64,000 bases of DNA from Siphonodentalium dalli (taxonomy: Eukaryota; Mollusca; Scaphopoda; Gadilida; Siphonodentaliidae). A program made the position numbers and the translations under genes. Below the pieces are notes generated by a model that ran no database searches, was not told the DNA's origin, and saw nothing but the letters and a program-made list of their open reading frames with translations. Shown here piece after piece: positions 24,529 to 36,834 of this stretch; within the stretch, counting starts at the first letter, position 1, and each line of letters begins with the position of its first letter. The stretch spans positions 150,548,224 to 150,612,223 of the forward strand of contig CP136066.1 in NCBI GenBank assembly GCA_032622095.1, read 5' to 3'.

Positions 24529-24785
24529 TTAACTCTTTCTTTACTAAATACGAATAGAAAATGTTCAGATATATAAGTTCAGCAAAAGATCATATGAACT
24601 TATTATCTGAACATTTTCCACCAATTAATATGAACAATTGTGCCGTTGTATTATGTTTTATGTCTGTCGCCTACGTTTGTTACCTCAACATCTCTCCAAA
24701 TGAATAATAGACAACTTAATGATTCCAGTGTATAATTTCATATTATAACTGAATGGGAGAATTCATTTAGTATAGAAAGTGTTGG
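24529..24785. mobile_element. TTAA MITE of the CTTTC(A/T)TTACTAA family
   Basis: Starts TTAACTCTTTCTTTACTAAA and ends near TTTAGTATAGAAAG, an inverted repeat. It shares GAATGGGAGAATYCATTTAG with 49220, 51570 and the better preserved copy at 55441. Confidence 0.5.
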
Positions 24786-25379
24786 AAGTAAAGTGGTCTT
24801 CAGTTTTTGTTAGACCACATTTTTCTTAGTATCTCACCCGCTGGGATTAGAGACTATGCATTTATGTTGAATGTTCCTTGACAATATACTTTAAAGAGAT
24901 TCAACTACTATTTATATCTGCCAAAATAATAGAACCAAATGTCATACCATCTACTATATGTTGGCACGGTATAGCCCAATTAATTATTAAATAAATTTTG
25001 TACTTACCCTTTGAGGTTGAAAATAGTTGCGATATACTCTTCCTTCGCTTGGGAATTTCGAGAAAATACAATCACTTCTTCTCTGCATGATGCTGATGAT
25101 AATGGGAGGCGAGTCACGTACAATTATGTCAAAAAAGTCACAATGATGTTTGCAGCTCAATTTTCTCCCTTTAAGACATCGGACACGTGCTCTAAGTAAA
25201 TAACACTAATATGTCCGACCCCAGGTATTGGGACACTTAATTAATATTAACGGTATTTCCGATTAATTGTTCACCTTAGGCGACGCAGTTTTGGGCGGGA
25301 CAGGTATCACTGGCGATGCGGCTCTTTGATGTACACCTGTTGTATCTATTTTACCTGTGTAATTAGCGATCCAGACATA

Positions 25380-26185
25380 ACTTATCGCCAGACATCTACC
25401 ATAAAAATCTCACCTATCGATCATGCATATAGACAGTCTGGTCCGACGTCATTCGAAACTCATCCACATGTTCCCACAAATATTCCACGACAGTTTTATA
25501 TGGAAGCGCCTTTATGGAGTCAGGGACGTGATGATAAGGGGTGTTTCACCCCTCCCTAATTCTGTTAAATCTAAATCTGTTAAAAAGGCACTGACTGAGC
25601 AATATGTAATTGATTGGCGACAACATATAAATACTATGAAGAAATAATCACTCTATCGGCACATTAAGCACAAGTTCAATATTGAAACTTATTTAAATCA
25701 TGTATCCAGAAAAGATGCAATATCTATTGTTCGCTTTCGGTGTCGAAACCACCGCCTCCCGATTGAAACAGGTTCATGGGGAAAAACAACAAACCCTGGA
25801 TCCAGATATTACTGTAATGCATGCAATGTAGCGGCAACTGTGGATGAATATCAGTATATGTTTAATTGTGGGAGAACGGAATCACTGAGGCGACGTTTCT
25901 TACCTTTATCCCTTACTCAGTCGCCAAATTTATACAATCTGGGGCAAATAATGAATACAAAAAATGCTGTACAACTTCACAAATTAGGAGAATGTATACG
26001 AGCCTTAACTGCACTGTTTGGTTCACCGCTCACCCACCCACCCCCATCCAATTCATAACTGTTTACTGGATAATTCATGCACGTATCACCAACGCCAGTT
26101 CCTTGATTCAAGATTATTAATATTTTGGCCTCTTATGTCACATAAATGTGTTTATATGAGCGAATAAAGATTTAGATTTAGATAA
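25380..26185 (+). pseudogene. 3' remnant of a non-LTR retrotransposon
   Basis: The frame from 25423 to 26058 shows VRFRCRNHRLPIETGSW, YYCNACN and DEYQYMFNCG, the cysteine-rich tail motif common after the reverse transcriptase of LINE elements in marine invertebrates (R..NH.LPIETGRW...C..C...DE.H.LF.C). One in-frame TAA (25645-25647) breaks it. The copy lacks the reverse transcriptase and endonuclease, so it is 5' truncated. It ends in AATAAAGATTTAGATTTAGA, a typical short tandem tail. Inactive. Confidence 0.75.
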
Positions 26186-26279
26186 TTCTGAAAAAAAGAA
26201 AATAAACAGAATTAAGTACCATGTCTGGAACAACAATTAGAAAATTCAGACTGAAAACCGGTATCGATTGTTCTGATCT

Positions 26280-26640
26280 TCTGATATATGTGTTTAAAGT
26301 GATGTGAAACACTCCGGTTGGATTGGGTGCATGATCAAATAGAAATGGAGAATAATCTTGCTCAAAGTAGTTATTTTTACGAATATTAATCCAAATTTCC
26401 AGCACAAACACAGTCTTTCTTATATATTAATTAAATGCAATGACTCTCGGTGGCGAAATAATTTGCGTTAGTTTATTGCCGATTGTTGCGTCCCGAATCG
26501 AGATGTAAATATTTACAATTTTGCGTAGTTCAGACGATGATATATATGGAGTGGTATGGTCGATTTCTTTGAGATTTTCGACGATGTTAGTAGAATGCTA
26601 CATTCCCACAGTTGGCATAGCGTCTGAGTACTGACTTATC
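26280..26640 (-). repeat. 350-bp interspersed repeat, copy A
   Basis: On the minus strand it shares TAAGTCAGTACTCAG, ACTCCATA, TCAATTGTAAATATTTAC-like and CCGGAGTGTTTCACATCACT blocks with copies at 35045-35385 and 62746-63090. No coding frame is conserved. Confidence 0.6.
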
Positions 26641-26819
26641 AGTTTTACGCAACCCTAACAAGTCCATAATATTTCTTTAAAATGGTTAGCCATTATCAGT
26701 CTAATTAAAATAGACCAAGGTTTCCTCACAGTCAATGGAAATTAGGTCTAGTTCTAATAATACTGAGTCATGACATATATGATATATGATATAATGCACG
26801 AAACCATCGTCTGCATGTT

Positions 26820-27273
26820 TTAAAGGTACTCAATCCGAATTAACGCTCCTAAATTACTATTTCTTTGGCTTCGTGGTTGAAAAATATTTGATTCGAGTCG
26901 AGAAACACACCAAACAAAGCTCAGAGTGATCAGATATCGATTTTTGAAGTTTGTTGTTTAAATTATTTGTGGCCCAGAAACACGCCGTCAAACGGATGGT
27001 CTCGGTCAAAATTGCGGATGAAGATGGATAACTCTAAAAATAAGTGGTAATACGGCCAAATTTCGTGAATACTCAAGTGATAATACGGCCATATTTCGTT
27101 GAACAAAATGTTGATAAATAACATATTTTGGGAAATTTGATACCATAGTTGACAGTGGTTAGCATAATTTTGTTGCAATTAATCGATTCTGATCACTAAA
27201 GCCTATTTTGAATAAATGTTGTTGTTGTATCTTGATGATATGGGGACCGTCTGATCGGATTGAGTATCTTTAA
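26820..27273. mobile_element. AGGTACTCAATCCG element, copy 1
   Basis: TTAA-flanked; ends AAAGGTACTCAATCCGA and TCGGATTGAGTATCTTT are inverted repeats. Copies with the same ends lie at 33378, 40573, 55677, 59185 and 60533. No transposase is encoded. Confidence 0.75.
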
Positions 27274-28375
27274 TTTTCTACATCAGAAAATAATTAGATC
27301 GGACCCATGAGCCCACGGCTAAATGACACCATGGCATCGTCTGCTGGGTCATGGATTTTGGTCTTTCTCCAATGGAAAAATGTAACGGGAATATCACGAA
27401 AACCATAAAATTGACTCCGATGAAAGGCTATTATCTTTCAAATTCCTGGAACATCATACACTGTTTAAAACTTTGAGATACGTATACATTAATGGTTCCG
27501 ATGCACCAATACCTGAGTTCCGTTTATGAATAATGACAAAATGCTGCTTTTCTGAAGTAGGTTAATCGCTTAATCGGATTATGCATCTTTCAATGATAAA
27601 ATATTTCATCTTAGGACTTTTAAATTGATCTGATAGTATAATATTTTCCAACCAAAAGTCAGTGTGAAATATCATGTTTTTAGACCGACATATTTTCCTA
27701 CTTTTGACCAAATATGTGTTGAGTAAAATGATATTCAGTTGAAAATTGGAACTTTCCAACCATGGGGGTGGGGTGACAACACTTAAAAATATCGAAGTAC
27801 CAGTTATAAATTTCCAACACGAAAGGGGGGATGGCGCAACCGAAATAGCCTCAATCTTGGAATTTGGCCGGGGTCTGGTTCGTGGGGAATTGATAATTCG
27901 ATCTAATTAGGGGGATACCCCAACCCAGACTCTAGCTGTAGCCACTTCCTGACAATGACCATCTCAAACCAATTGCCTATAAGTGTTGTGATGCAAAGTT
28001 TGAGTGTATAGCCATTAAGCCATGCACTCACGAACTTGTATGGTAAGTTTGTTGTTAAATTGGCCCTTTACATACATGTGTGACCAATTGCTGTTTTATA
28101 CAATCACACATGCACCAAAGTGAGTAATCAATATCAACTCTTGAACCACTATATATATACCATATATGCGGACATGAACTGTATATACACCCACTTATAT
28201 TTACGAAGAATCGAGAGGACAAGCAGGAAGGTCTTGTACATAATGCGTCAAGCAAAATGATAGGCTATTAACCCAATTATTCTGACCTGTCTCCTAATAT
28301 TACCTCATAATATATTATACTATAGCTTCTGAGTTTTGAAAATTACTGGGTGAATTACATGCACTATATACCCCG

Positions 28376-28503
28376 TTTCCGTGGTTTTAGTGCTACAGGT
28401 CAAAGTTCTGGAATAGCATTTTCATATATGGAGCCTTTGAATATTCATGACTTCAATATATGGAAATGCTACTCCAGAACTCCTGTAGCACTAAAACCAC
28501 AGA
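28376..28503. mobile_element. 128-bp palindromic MITE
   Basis: Arms GTGGTTTTAGTGCTACAGG and CCTGTAGCACTAAAACCAC flank an inner pair TCAAAGTTCTGGA/TCCAGAAC. It is related to the hairpin at 33208-33381, which has the same core AAGTTCTGG and CATATATGGA. Confidence 0.65.
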
Positions 28504-29110
28504 ACCGGGCCTGGTGGATCCAATATGGCCGCGAGTTAGTGACACGCCGTATTGTTTGTTCCGATCATCCAAGTGCGACATTGCAGTATATTGCTTCCGA
28601 GAAGTTATATTCGAGAACGCACCGTCTCCCAAGATGGTCACCAACCAAGGTTAAATGCCCCAAACTGCCATGCCAAGATCGTCGCCCGTCGATCCAGTAA
28701 AACAAATCCACAAGTATATATGCTTAAATATGCAATGCCATATCAACCTGCCAAGATGGCCACCAGCACGGTTTAAAGCCCACCATGCACCTCCCACGAT
28801 GGTCGTTTGTAGAACTGAAGTATCAATTCTACTGCACTTGTATTATCTTTTTGTCTGATAATTTATCATGAACACATGAATAATAGACCATTCCAATATA
28901 TATACTGTTGTGACTGGCCGAGAGAATCCACTTAGTATAAAAAGGTAATATCCAGTTTTGCACACAAATCCCTATCGGTCCATAATTATATTATGCTAGC
29001 TGATGTGCCCGACTTCGTCCAGTCTATTTAGGTGTGATCGCCTGAAAAGTAATTGGAGAAAGAAAAAACTATTGTTCGATCGGTCCAGAAACATGCCTAT
29101 ATGAGCGTAT

Positions 29111-29275
29111 ATGAGCGAGGTCACGGTCAAGCTCAATGACACGGTCGCACATGAAATTGGGCCCGCCCATATTGTTCCCGGGATCAAAGTAGGCCTACAT
29201 ACAAAATTTCAGTCGGATCGGTCGAGCAGTTTTCGAGTCTACAACACAAACATACATACATATTTACACCCAGGC
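29111..29275 (+). mobile_element. Non-LTR retrotransposon 3' end-like sequence
   Basis: The sequence AAATTTCAGTCGGATCGG followed by GAGCAGTTTTCGAGTC and a CATACATACAT tail is typical of RTE-type LINE 3' ends and derived SINEs. No coding part is present. Confidence 0.4.
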
Positions 29276-30045
29276 AGAAGTTCCAATATATACAATATAT
29301 TTATCCGTTGCCGATGTTGTTTTATACTCCAATGTCCCAAAAATAATGCATCGTGATGGTCTAATAATAATGATGGTGGGATTATTGATATTAGTTATGC
29401 ATGGAAGTATTAATAATAGTGATGGTGGGATTATTAACTGGTCCAGTGCTGGAAGCCCATATTTGGACCCTACATAAGACTGCTGGAAGCCCATATCTGG
29501 GTTTTGGTGGAGTCACTTTATTGTTTCTTTTGTTTAATCATTTAACTCATGTTGTTTTTAAATCATATTTTTTTAAATATTGTTATGTATATAATTAAAT
29601 TGAGACATTGTGAAGTTTGAATGGATGCCGACCGATAAAATTGTCAGAAAGGGTAGTTTTATTGCAAAAAGTTAGAGGAAAATGACAAATTGTTTTGCCC
29701 AACAGCGTCCGAATGAATTGGACAGATGAGATCATAAAAATAAGGAAATCAGATTACCATGCATATAGCTTCTTGTTTCATACAGCCAGTGTATGCCCAC
29801 TCTACCTGGAATTCTAAAATACTAAAATTGTAATCCGATTATCATTTGGGGGAGTTGGGCGACGATTTAATTGTTTTCTCATAAAATATGCTAGGACTTA
29901 GTTTTATTATAACGTCTCGGCGGATTAACTATTATGAAAACTATAATTACTTTTAAATCCCACAAGGAGTTGCATTGTTCTACACCGTATAAGCCCAATC
30001 CATTGTTTGGATAAGTTATTGCTATTGAATATGATTTCCAACCAC

Positions 30046-30110
30046 AAATTTAGCAACAGTTAATCAATATCCATATATCCTTTAAAGTATATGGATATTG
30101 ATTAACTGTT
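30046..30110. repeat. Short perfect hairpin
   Basis: TAGCAACAGTTAATCAATAT and ATATTGATTAACTGTTGCTA face each other across a loop around TCCTTTAAAG, continuing as CCATATA/TATATGG. Confidence 0.8.
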
Positions 30111-31175
30111 GCTACGCGGCTAGATATACTTATATGTACTTATATATAAGCATGGTCGTATATAATTCCCGATGCCAATTAACCACGAATTTAACTTCGA
30201 ATGTCGCGTGTACGTATATTATATGATATCCATGTGATATAAATATTTTATTTCATTCTATTGACTTAGTGCACCTAACATGCATTAAGCGATCAACCGC
30301 TCATCGTAAACCCAAGGGTTCATCAGGACGCTATACTTGTTTGGACCATGCACAAGCTTGCACACAGGGACACGTGATTTATATGGGTCTTCACCCGTTC
30401 CGCCAATTCGACTTGGAACAGTGGTATGGTGTATATTGCACATATATATGTTACCATCTGAAGAGTAGTTTGATAAGGAAGACATTTGTTTTACTTCGAC
30501 TTCAAGGATAAAATTAACATTTACGGAAGGGAGATTACAACTGTCTAATATATGTGAATTCGATGTCACTCGTTTGTGACTTTTTGGCTGATTTGAACTC
30601 GCCTGCTGACAGCAATTGATTTTGTTTGATACTGAAGTCACATGCTGAAAAAAAACTGACATTGGTTGAGATATATACAGTCAGCGGACGTGCAAAAGAA
30701 CCTAATATTTTACAACGTCATCGGAAATTGCAGATTCTTCTACTTTTGGATTTTGGACATGTGCGTGTATTGTTGATTTGGCAATTGATTTATGAGTTAT
30801 AAAGGAAAAGCCATCTCTTGTGTGCTGTGATTTGATTACTGTCGCGAAAGTTTTCACCTCATAATTGGGCATATAATACTGCTAAAGAACATATAAATAA
30901 TAATCAACCTAAAGCTGATACATATATCCGCCACTCGCCCAACTCTGGAAATCTGCAACAGAATCAAACGTGTGCAATACACAATATGGTGACCAAACAC
31001 CAGATGATCGCCCATAGGAATTACATCTATATATATATATATATATCTCTCTGATTGCTGTATGAACAGTTATACTGCAGAGGCGCAAAGAAACAGCGAT
31101 CGTAAATATCCGTTGGCTGGCCGACACAGCGGCAGGAACCTTTTTTTTTTCGGTGGATTTGTATTCTGAACCATC

Positions 31176-32282
31176 ATGTTCATACTTGGGTTAATTTTCG
31201 CCCTCATATCAGGCATCAGCCTCATAACAAATACTCTTGTTTTGGTGTCTTTCTCGGCATCCGGACCACTGAGGCGGGCCCAGTTTTACGTCATCTCCAG
31301 TACCGCTGCCGTCGACATACTCGCCTCAATCTTCTGGACATCATTTTCTTCAATCGCTGCTTTCTCTGAATCTTGGATCTTACCACAAGAAGTATGTAAA
31401 CTTCAAGGGTATTTCATGTCATTTTGTGCTTTAGTGAACTTTCATTCACTACTGTTCCTCGCGTTCGAGAGGTTTCTGAGGATGAGGAAGCCATCCAAGC
31501 ATGGAGAAATTTTCCAAGGACTCGTCCCGATCATCATGATTGGTGGTATATGGGTTTTTGACGCTGCTGTGGCAATTTATCCAATAATAGGATGGAGTGA
31601 ATTCGCATATTTTACTTCGTTATATGAATGTGTGGCCGATTTCCATCTGTCAGAAACACAAACGAATTTTTACCACACAATCATGGTGTTTATACCCCTG
31701 TTTGGAATTATCATATGCTATTGCCTCGTCGTATTCAAAGTGAGAAACTCTAAAACACTCTCGCCAAACGGATTCGTTATTCTGGAGAAAAACCTGAGTG
31801 CTAGGGATGATTCGTATTCCGAACGACTCAAAACGGCGCACGTGAAGTTCCAAAATATGATTCAGAAAAAGAGAGAAGCGAAGACGGAACAACAGGTGCA
31901 TTTTGCGGAGAGTGACGTTGATCCTACAGATGTGACAACGTCGGTAGCTTCAATAGATACTCATGTGGGACCCACTGACGTAACTATGCAAAATAAAAGC
32001 AAGAAATTTTATTCATTGGATAATTTAGAATCGTCTCTGAATAGAACTTATGCGCTTGTCATAACTTGCTATATGTGTTGCTGGATTCCATATGTTGTTT
32101 GTCTCTATATTTGGACATATTCATGGCGGACTGAAATCACGCGGGATCTCGTGTTGGCGATCGTCTGTCTGACACATTGCAGCACGGTCGTCAAGCCCCT
32201 CGTATACATAACCACGTGTAGTTTCATCAGGAACCATGTCGTCAAATTCCTTCCAAATGCAGATGATTCAGACGACACATAA
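31176..32282 (+). CDS. Orphan class A (rhodopsin-like) G protein-coupled receptor, intronless
   Basis: The 368-residue frame has seven hydrophobic segments. Landmarks: N19 in helix 1 (ITNTLVLVSF), D47 in helix 2 (AAVDILA), C74 before helix 3 and C152 in the second extracellular loop (the usual disulfide), ERF at 98-100 in place of DRY, W126 in helix 4, P174 and Y182 in helix 5, CWIPY at 302-306 in helix 6, and KPLVY at 340-344 in place of NPxxY. The third intracellular loop is long (about residues 190-290) with two PTDVT repeats. The opsin Schiff-base position is histidine, so it is not an opsin. The extracellular N-terminus is only a few residues. The ligand is unknown. It is a single exon, followed by AATAAA at 32586. 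Confidence 0.88.
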   Translation: MFILGLIFALISGISLITNTLVLVSFSASGPLRRAQFYVISSTAAVDILASIFWTSFSSIAAFSESWILPQEVCKLQGYFMSFCALVNFHSLLFLAFERFLRMRKPSKHGEIFQGLVPIIMIGGIWVFDAAVAIYPIIGWSEFAYFTSLYECVADFHLSETQTNFYHTIMVFIPLFGIIICYCLVVFKVRNSKTLSPNGFVILEKNLSARDDSYSERLKTAHVKFQNMIQKKREAKTEQQVHFAESDVDPTDVTTSVASIDTHVGPTDVTMQNKSKKFYSLDNLESSLNRTYALVITCYMCCWIPYVVCLYIWTYSWRTEITRDLVLAIVCLTHCSTVVKPLVYITTCSFIRNHVVKFLPNADDSDDT

Positions 32283-32585
32283 CATTCTGAAAATTTGATA
32301 CGTATAAATCGTATACTCTGTTGCTGTCTTGTGTACTTAATCGAACAATTGGTATTTACAGAATTTAAATTTGCATCCTGTAACCTAAATAGGAATTCTA
32401 GTAAGACTTTGAGAGATAGCAAGTAATTATACTTGGAGAGTCTGGGAGTGCAGTTGTGCTAATATATGCCTGGGCGTTGCCAGGAAGAACACTAACATGG
32501 CCATGGCTTCGCCCTGATGATATAGATGTATTATACAGATATTTATGTAATTTTTTCACATATATAAATGTACTATATATTATCC

Positions 32586-32591
32586 AATAAA
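32586..32591 (+). terminator. Poly(A) signal of the GPCR gene
   Basis: AATAAA lies about 305 bp after the GPCR stop codon in AT-rich DNA and is the first canonical signal on this strand. Confidence 0.5.
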
Positions 32592-32890
32592 CTATCTATA
32601 TATTATATAATACTTATCCGTGATATAATTTTAAAATACATCCTCAGCAGCACGGTCAGTAATAGCGTGTGCCTCGGTTGAAATAAAATGGAGCAGTTTG
32701 AATAATATACAGAAAAAACAGGAGTTAACTTCTTGTAAAGGCCCACAATTCGATTTGTATGGCAATGAGCGTATGACTAGATTAATTATGGTAAGAACAA
32801 TTGTTTTTGCCTTGAAAACTGGGGGTTGTCGTATAAGTCTTGTCACTGAGTCGCGGCCATATTAAATTCATCCAGCCCCCGTTCCGCGGT

Positions 32891-33211
32891 TTAAAGGCCC
32901 ACTTAATTTTCGAATGCCCAGATAACATATACACAACATATTCGTATATTCCATATTATAGATCATTTGGAAGAGAACCCAAAATAGAGTTGTTTCCCTT
33001 CCATTGAGAATAATATACTTTACAGTACATTCCGGATCAAAATTAAGCACAGAACAAATATCGGTACCTCGACAAAAACAACATGTTCCAAGTTTATTCG
33101 ACCGGATCAGTTGATAACATAATGTTTTGGAGCTTCCTCTTTCAAATACTATATAATATGGAATATGTTGTACATGTTAACTGGTGATTCGAAAATTAAG
33201 TGACCCTTTAA
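32891..33211. mobile_element. AAAGGCCCACTTAA element, copy 1
   Basis: TTAA-flanked; ends AAAGGCCCACTTAATTTTCG and CGAAAATTAAGTGACCCTTT are inverted repeats. Other copies: 37746-38196 and 38321-40391. Confidence 0.75.
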
Positions 33212-33381
33212 GCGCTACATGTCAAAGTTCTGGAGGTGCACATCATATATGGAACTTTTGAATATTCGTGATTCCATATACGGAATTCATGAATATTTAA
33301 AAGATCCATATATGGAATCATGAATATTCAAAAATTCCATATATGGAATGAGCCTCTAGAACTTTGACATGTAGAACTTAA
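33208..33381. mobile_element. TTAA-flanked palindrome
   Basis: Arms GCTACATGTCAAAGTTCTGG and CTAGAACTTTGACATGTAG, with repeated CCATATATGGA and ATGAATATT palindromes inside. Both ends coincide with TTAA. Confidence 0.7.
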
Positions 33382-33866
33382 AGGTACTCAATCCGATAAA
33401 AACTCCTCTCAATTACTATTTCAATGGCTTCGGGGGTCAAAAATATTTGATTCGAGTCGAGGAAGTCACCCATCAAAGCTCAGATTTGTTAGATATCGAT
33501 TTTAGAAATCTATTATTTTTCATTATCGGGAATACTTTCTGGCCCAGAACACAGTCAAAATTGCGTTATTATTACCACTTGATTTTAGAGTTATCCATCC
33601 TTGTCTGTTTGAATAGTGTTTTGGTGTACACATCTCGAGCAGATTACGAAATTGAATGCAATTATTAGTACTCATCTCGAGAAAATAACAAATTTCAAAA
33701 ATCAATATCTAATAACTCTGAGCTTTGTTTGATGGGTTCCTCGACTCGAATCAAATATTTTTTACCCCCAAAGCCAAAGAAATAGTAATATAGGACCCTC
33801 TGATCGGACTGTTGTTGTTGGAATCTGTTGAGATTGGGACCCTCTGATCGAATTGAGTACCTTTAA
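33378..33866. mobile_element. AGGTACTCAATCCG element, copy 2
   Basis: Same inverted ends as 26820-27273, TTAA on both sides. The inner arms (TATTTGATTCGAGTCGAGGA and its complement near 33738) make it a long imperfect hairpin. Confidence 0.75.
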
Positions 33867-34101
33867 CCGCGGAACGAGGGCTGGATGAAGGCCGCGACTC
33901 AGTGACAAGACTTATTGGGAAAAGTTTACCAATGTGCACAAACGGATTCTCCTCTGCGTAAGCAAACAAATGTTAATTGTACTGTTGTTACATTCTCTAG
34001 TTTAAGTTTTGAATGAATCAACCAGTTTGAAGATGTAGCATTGTTTGTGGAAGATTTAGTTTTTTAACTACTGATAATGAAATGAGCCATTAACCGTCAC
34101 T

Positions 34102-34569
34102 TAACCCTTTACCCAACAGAACGGCCCTGTGCCAATGCATTCTCTTATATATGCGAGTCGACCATAGGTCGCCTCGCATATATAAGAGAATGCATTGGCT
34201 TAACACATATTAAAAATGATAAAATTGTCAAAGAATGTAGAAAAATATTAGAAAAATTGTTAAAAAATGTAAGAAAAAATTATAAAATTGTTAAAGAATG
34301 TAAGATAAAATGGTAAAAAGTGTTAAAAAAAAGAATTGGTTTAGGCCAATGCATTCTCTTATATATGCGAGGCGACCTATGGTCGACTCGCATATATAAG
34401 AGAATGCATTGGCACAGGGCATAACTGTAACCATCACAATGTGGTCAATGAACCGGTTCCAATGATATCCATATTTGTATGGTTTTTATTGAGACAGACC
34501 GAAGATATGTTAGGCTGTTGAAGCTTTATTTGGGCGTTTTTTTTGCCGTTTTGTTGGGTAAAGGGTTAA
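34102..34569. mobile_element. piggyBac-like MITE (CCCTTTACCCAACA family), copy 1
   Basis: TTAA flanks ends CCCTTTACCCAACA and TGTTGGGTAAAGGG, the CCC...GGG pattern with TTAA duplication that defines piggyBac elements. Two strong hairpins inside, at about 34132-34201 and 34346-34415, each carry ATGCATTCTCTTATATATGC and its complement. A near-identical copy is at 52379-52778. Confidence 0.85.
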
Positions 34570-34860
34570 CCAAGTCAACCCGTTCTATACCAAATTTTCT
34601 TAGGTGAGAATTTATTCCTTAGGAAATGTTCATATAATAATTAAGTTTAAGGACCATAATAGGTCTTTTGTTGAATTTATTATATCTCAAGATTTCCCGC
34701 CCATTAATTTTTTAATCCTTCACTTCTATTATCTTTTCATCTGCCTGTCGTCTGCTTTTATTACACGAACACCCCTCCATATGAATGATAGGCCGTTCCA
34801 ATTTTTTTTATAAAAGAATTGGAGAATCCATTTAGTTTTGAATTCGTTATCATTGAAACG
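34566..34860. mobile_element. Degenerate TTAA MITE of the CTTTCATTACTAA family
   Basis: It starts at the terminal TTAA of the preceding MITE and contains CCTTAGGAAATGTTCATATA, CACTTCTATTATCTTT and GGAGAATCCATTTAG blocks shared with 24529, 49050, 50735 and 55441. Confidence 0.4.
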
Positions 34861-35044
34861 TGTGCAATAGAAAACCACCATTCGCGAATCTCCTGACAAT
34901 TAATTTGCTAGCTGGTGTATGTGAATAAATGTAGCGTTTTGGTACGTTTTGCAGTTATTGTATGATTATGTCAAAGGGGATGTCAGGTATGATAACATAT
35001 TATGGACTTGTTCTAATATGGACTGTATATATGTGTGAAAGTAT

Positions 35045-35385
35045 ATATATAGGTCAGCTGGAGGAATGTATCATTATATTAACATCACCGAAAATCTCAA
35101 ACAAATCGACCGAACCACTCCATAGAAAACTTCGTCTGAACTATATACGCTCAATTGTAAATATTTACTTAGAACTCGATTCGGGACGCAACTTTCGGCG
35201 ATTAATTAACGCAAACGATTTCGCAATTGAGAGTCATTGTATTTAATTAATATATAAGAATGGCGGTGTGTGTTTTCAATTTGGATATATAGATTATTTC
35301 TAAAAACAACTACTTTGAATAAAAATTATTCTCCATTTTCATTGTATCACCCTACCGGAGTGTTTCACATCACTTTAAATGTTAT
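35045..35385 (+). repeat. 350-bp interspersed repeat, copy B
   Basis: Shares GGAGGAATGTA, ACCACTCCATAGAAAAC, TCAATTGTAAATATTTAC and CCCTACCGGAGTGTTTCAC with copies A (26280) and C (62746). Confidence 0.6.
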
Positions 35386-36834
35386 ATTATGGCAGTTTGC
35401 GTATACAGAAAACAAACGTCAATTTGACGTTTCAGTGTTAGCGACACGGCAACAAGCTGACATTTAGCATGCTAGGAAACCCCGGTCTCGGTTTATTCCG
35501 TTTCAGATAGTGTCAACTTCTTCTATCATCTTCATCTCAACCAAATGAACGAGATGAATATGTCAGCGCAACAGGGGGCTTAACTCTGCCTTGCAATTAT
35601 TGGTCTGGGTTCACTCAGACTGGGATGGACCATTCAGGGAAGGGTATATACAAACCGCCCCGTTTCTCTTCGGGGAAATGGTTCTTGGACATGAAAGATA
35701 CTCCCGTGGACATACACGAACACACGCAGAATGCCATAAAAGCGGGGGGGGGGGGGGGTGTCAAACCCTTTTTTTTTCGAGCACGTATGATGCGGAGCTG
35801 GATGGTCAAGTTGACCCAAAATCAATTGTTTTGTCCTCCATATACTTTTCAATAATCGGTATATGTCAGTTTATGTCACTCCGAACATAAAATGCATGGA
35901 CGCGCTGCAAAATTTATAGTAAACAGACAGTAATTGGTGAAAATAATATTCTTCTAAAAATAGTGAATTTGTGTTTCTATAGGGGGTGGGTATCGAAAAA
36001 TGATTGAAAAAGGTCGCTAAAATGGAAACAAATAAGGGTTGGGTCCTAAAATGGGCAAAGGTAAAAAAAATGGTAGCATACGTCATGTCTGAACATTTTT
36101 TCCGACATCATAAAGTTGGTAAAATGTGGCGTTTGGGCCCCCGCGGGGAGATTCGAAGTCGGTCGGAAAAACTTGGCAATGGAATTAATTGACGGACAAC
36201 ACAATTTTTTATATTTTGTTTTTGTTATCTACTTGCGTGTGGAATACATACATTGTCACATGATCAGCGTTGGCTGTGTGCTATATGCACATGTAACAAT
36301 TTTGGAACACATATGGTTGCGTGAGTCATGGAAGAACTCACCCTCACATATACAGGTGATGGGGACAATGTTTGGGCGAGATAATTACTACATGACATTT
36401 CAATCGATATAGGTCTCTTCTGTTCATCGGAATGGAATGTGGAGTTAAGGGGAATCCCCTTCTTTGAAACATTCTGCGCATACTTGTCCTCGTCATCGTA
36501 TCGACCTGTGTGATGTCATTTTCTATGGAAGCTATATCGATCTGCGATTTCTATTTTCTCTGACCAATCACAGGCTTTATATCGATGATAGTATATAAAT
36601 AAATTCGATGCTAATAATAGGCAGCAAATGAGAACTCTTGTTATTTATAATTATTGATAGAATGACGTTATGGAATCGGACAAAAATGGTATTTGTGGCC
36701 CGTGGAGTTTCCAGAACGTCACTTCGTTTAATATTTCCACCGTATATATATTGCGTATTCTCTGAAGATAACTTAGAGCATTGCATGTTATCATGTTGTG
36801 TTCCATGGATCTGAAAAGGTTGAATATCATGCAG

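Larger units (their letters stand above)
32833..33916. mobile_element. Palindromic MITE split at its central TTAA by a chain of three elements
   Basis: The left half (AAGTCTTGTCACTGAGTCGC ... CCGTTCCGCGG) and right half (CCGCGGAACG ... GCGACTCAGTGACAAGACTT) form a hairpin whose centre would be TTAA. At that point sit three elements in a row, 32891-33211, 33208-33381 and 33378-33866, each starting and ending at TTAA and sharing the junction TTAA with the next. Confidence 0.75.

Noticed and set aside
28350-28776. Several overlapping plus-strand frames of 64-116 codons
   Set aside because: They lie in a palindromic MITE and in degenerate CCAAGATGG repeats, so the openness follows from repeat composition.
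30269-30662. Overlapping open frames on both strands (80 and 125 codons)
   Set aside because: Both strands are open over the same bases, neither shows a family motif, and flanking splice signals are weak.
31029-31050. TA dinucleotide run upstream of the GPCR as TATA box
   Set aside because: It is a plain microsatellite about 130 bp before the ATG; nothing marks a start site there.
34132-34415. Hairpins read as microRNA precursors
   Set aside because: They recur in many MITEs with the same ends, which explains the structure without a microRNA gene.
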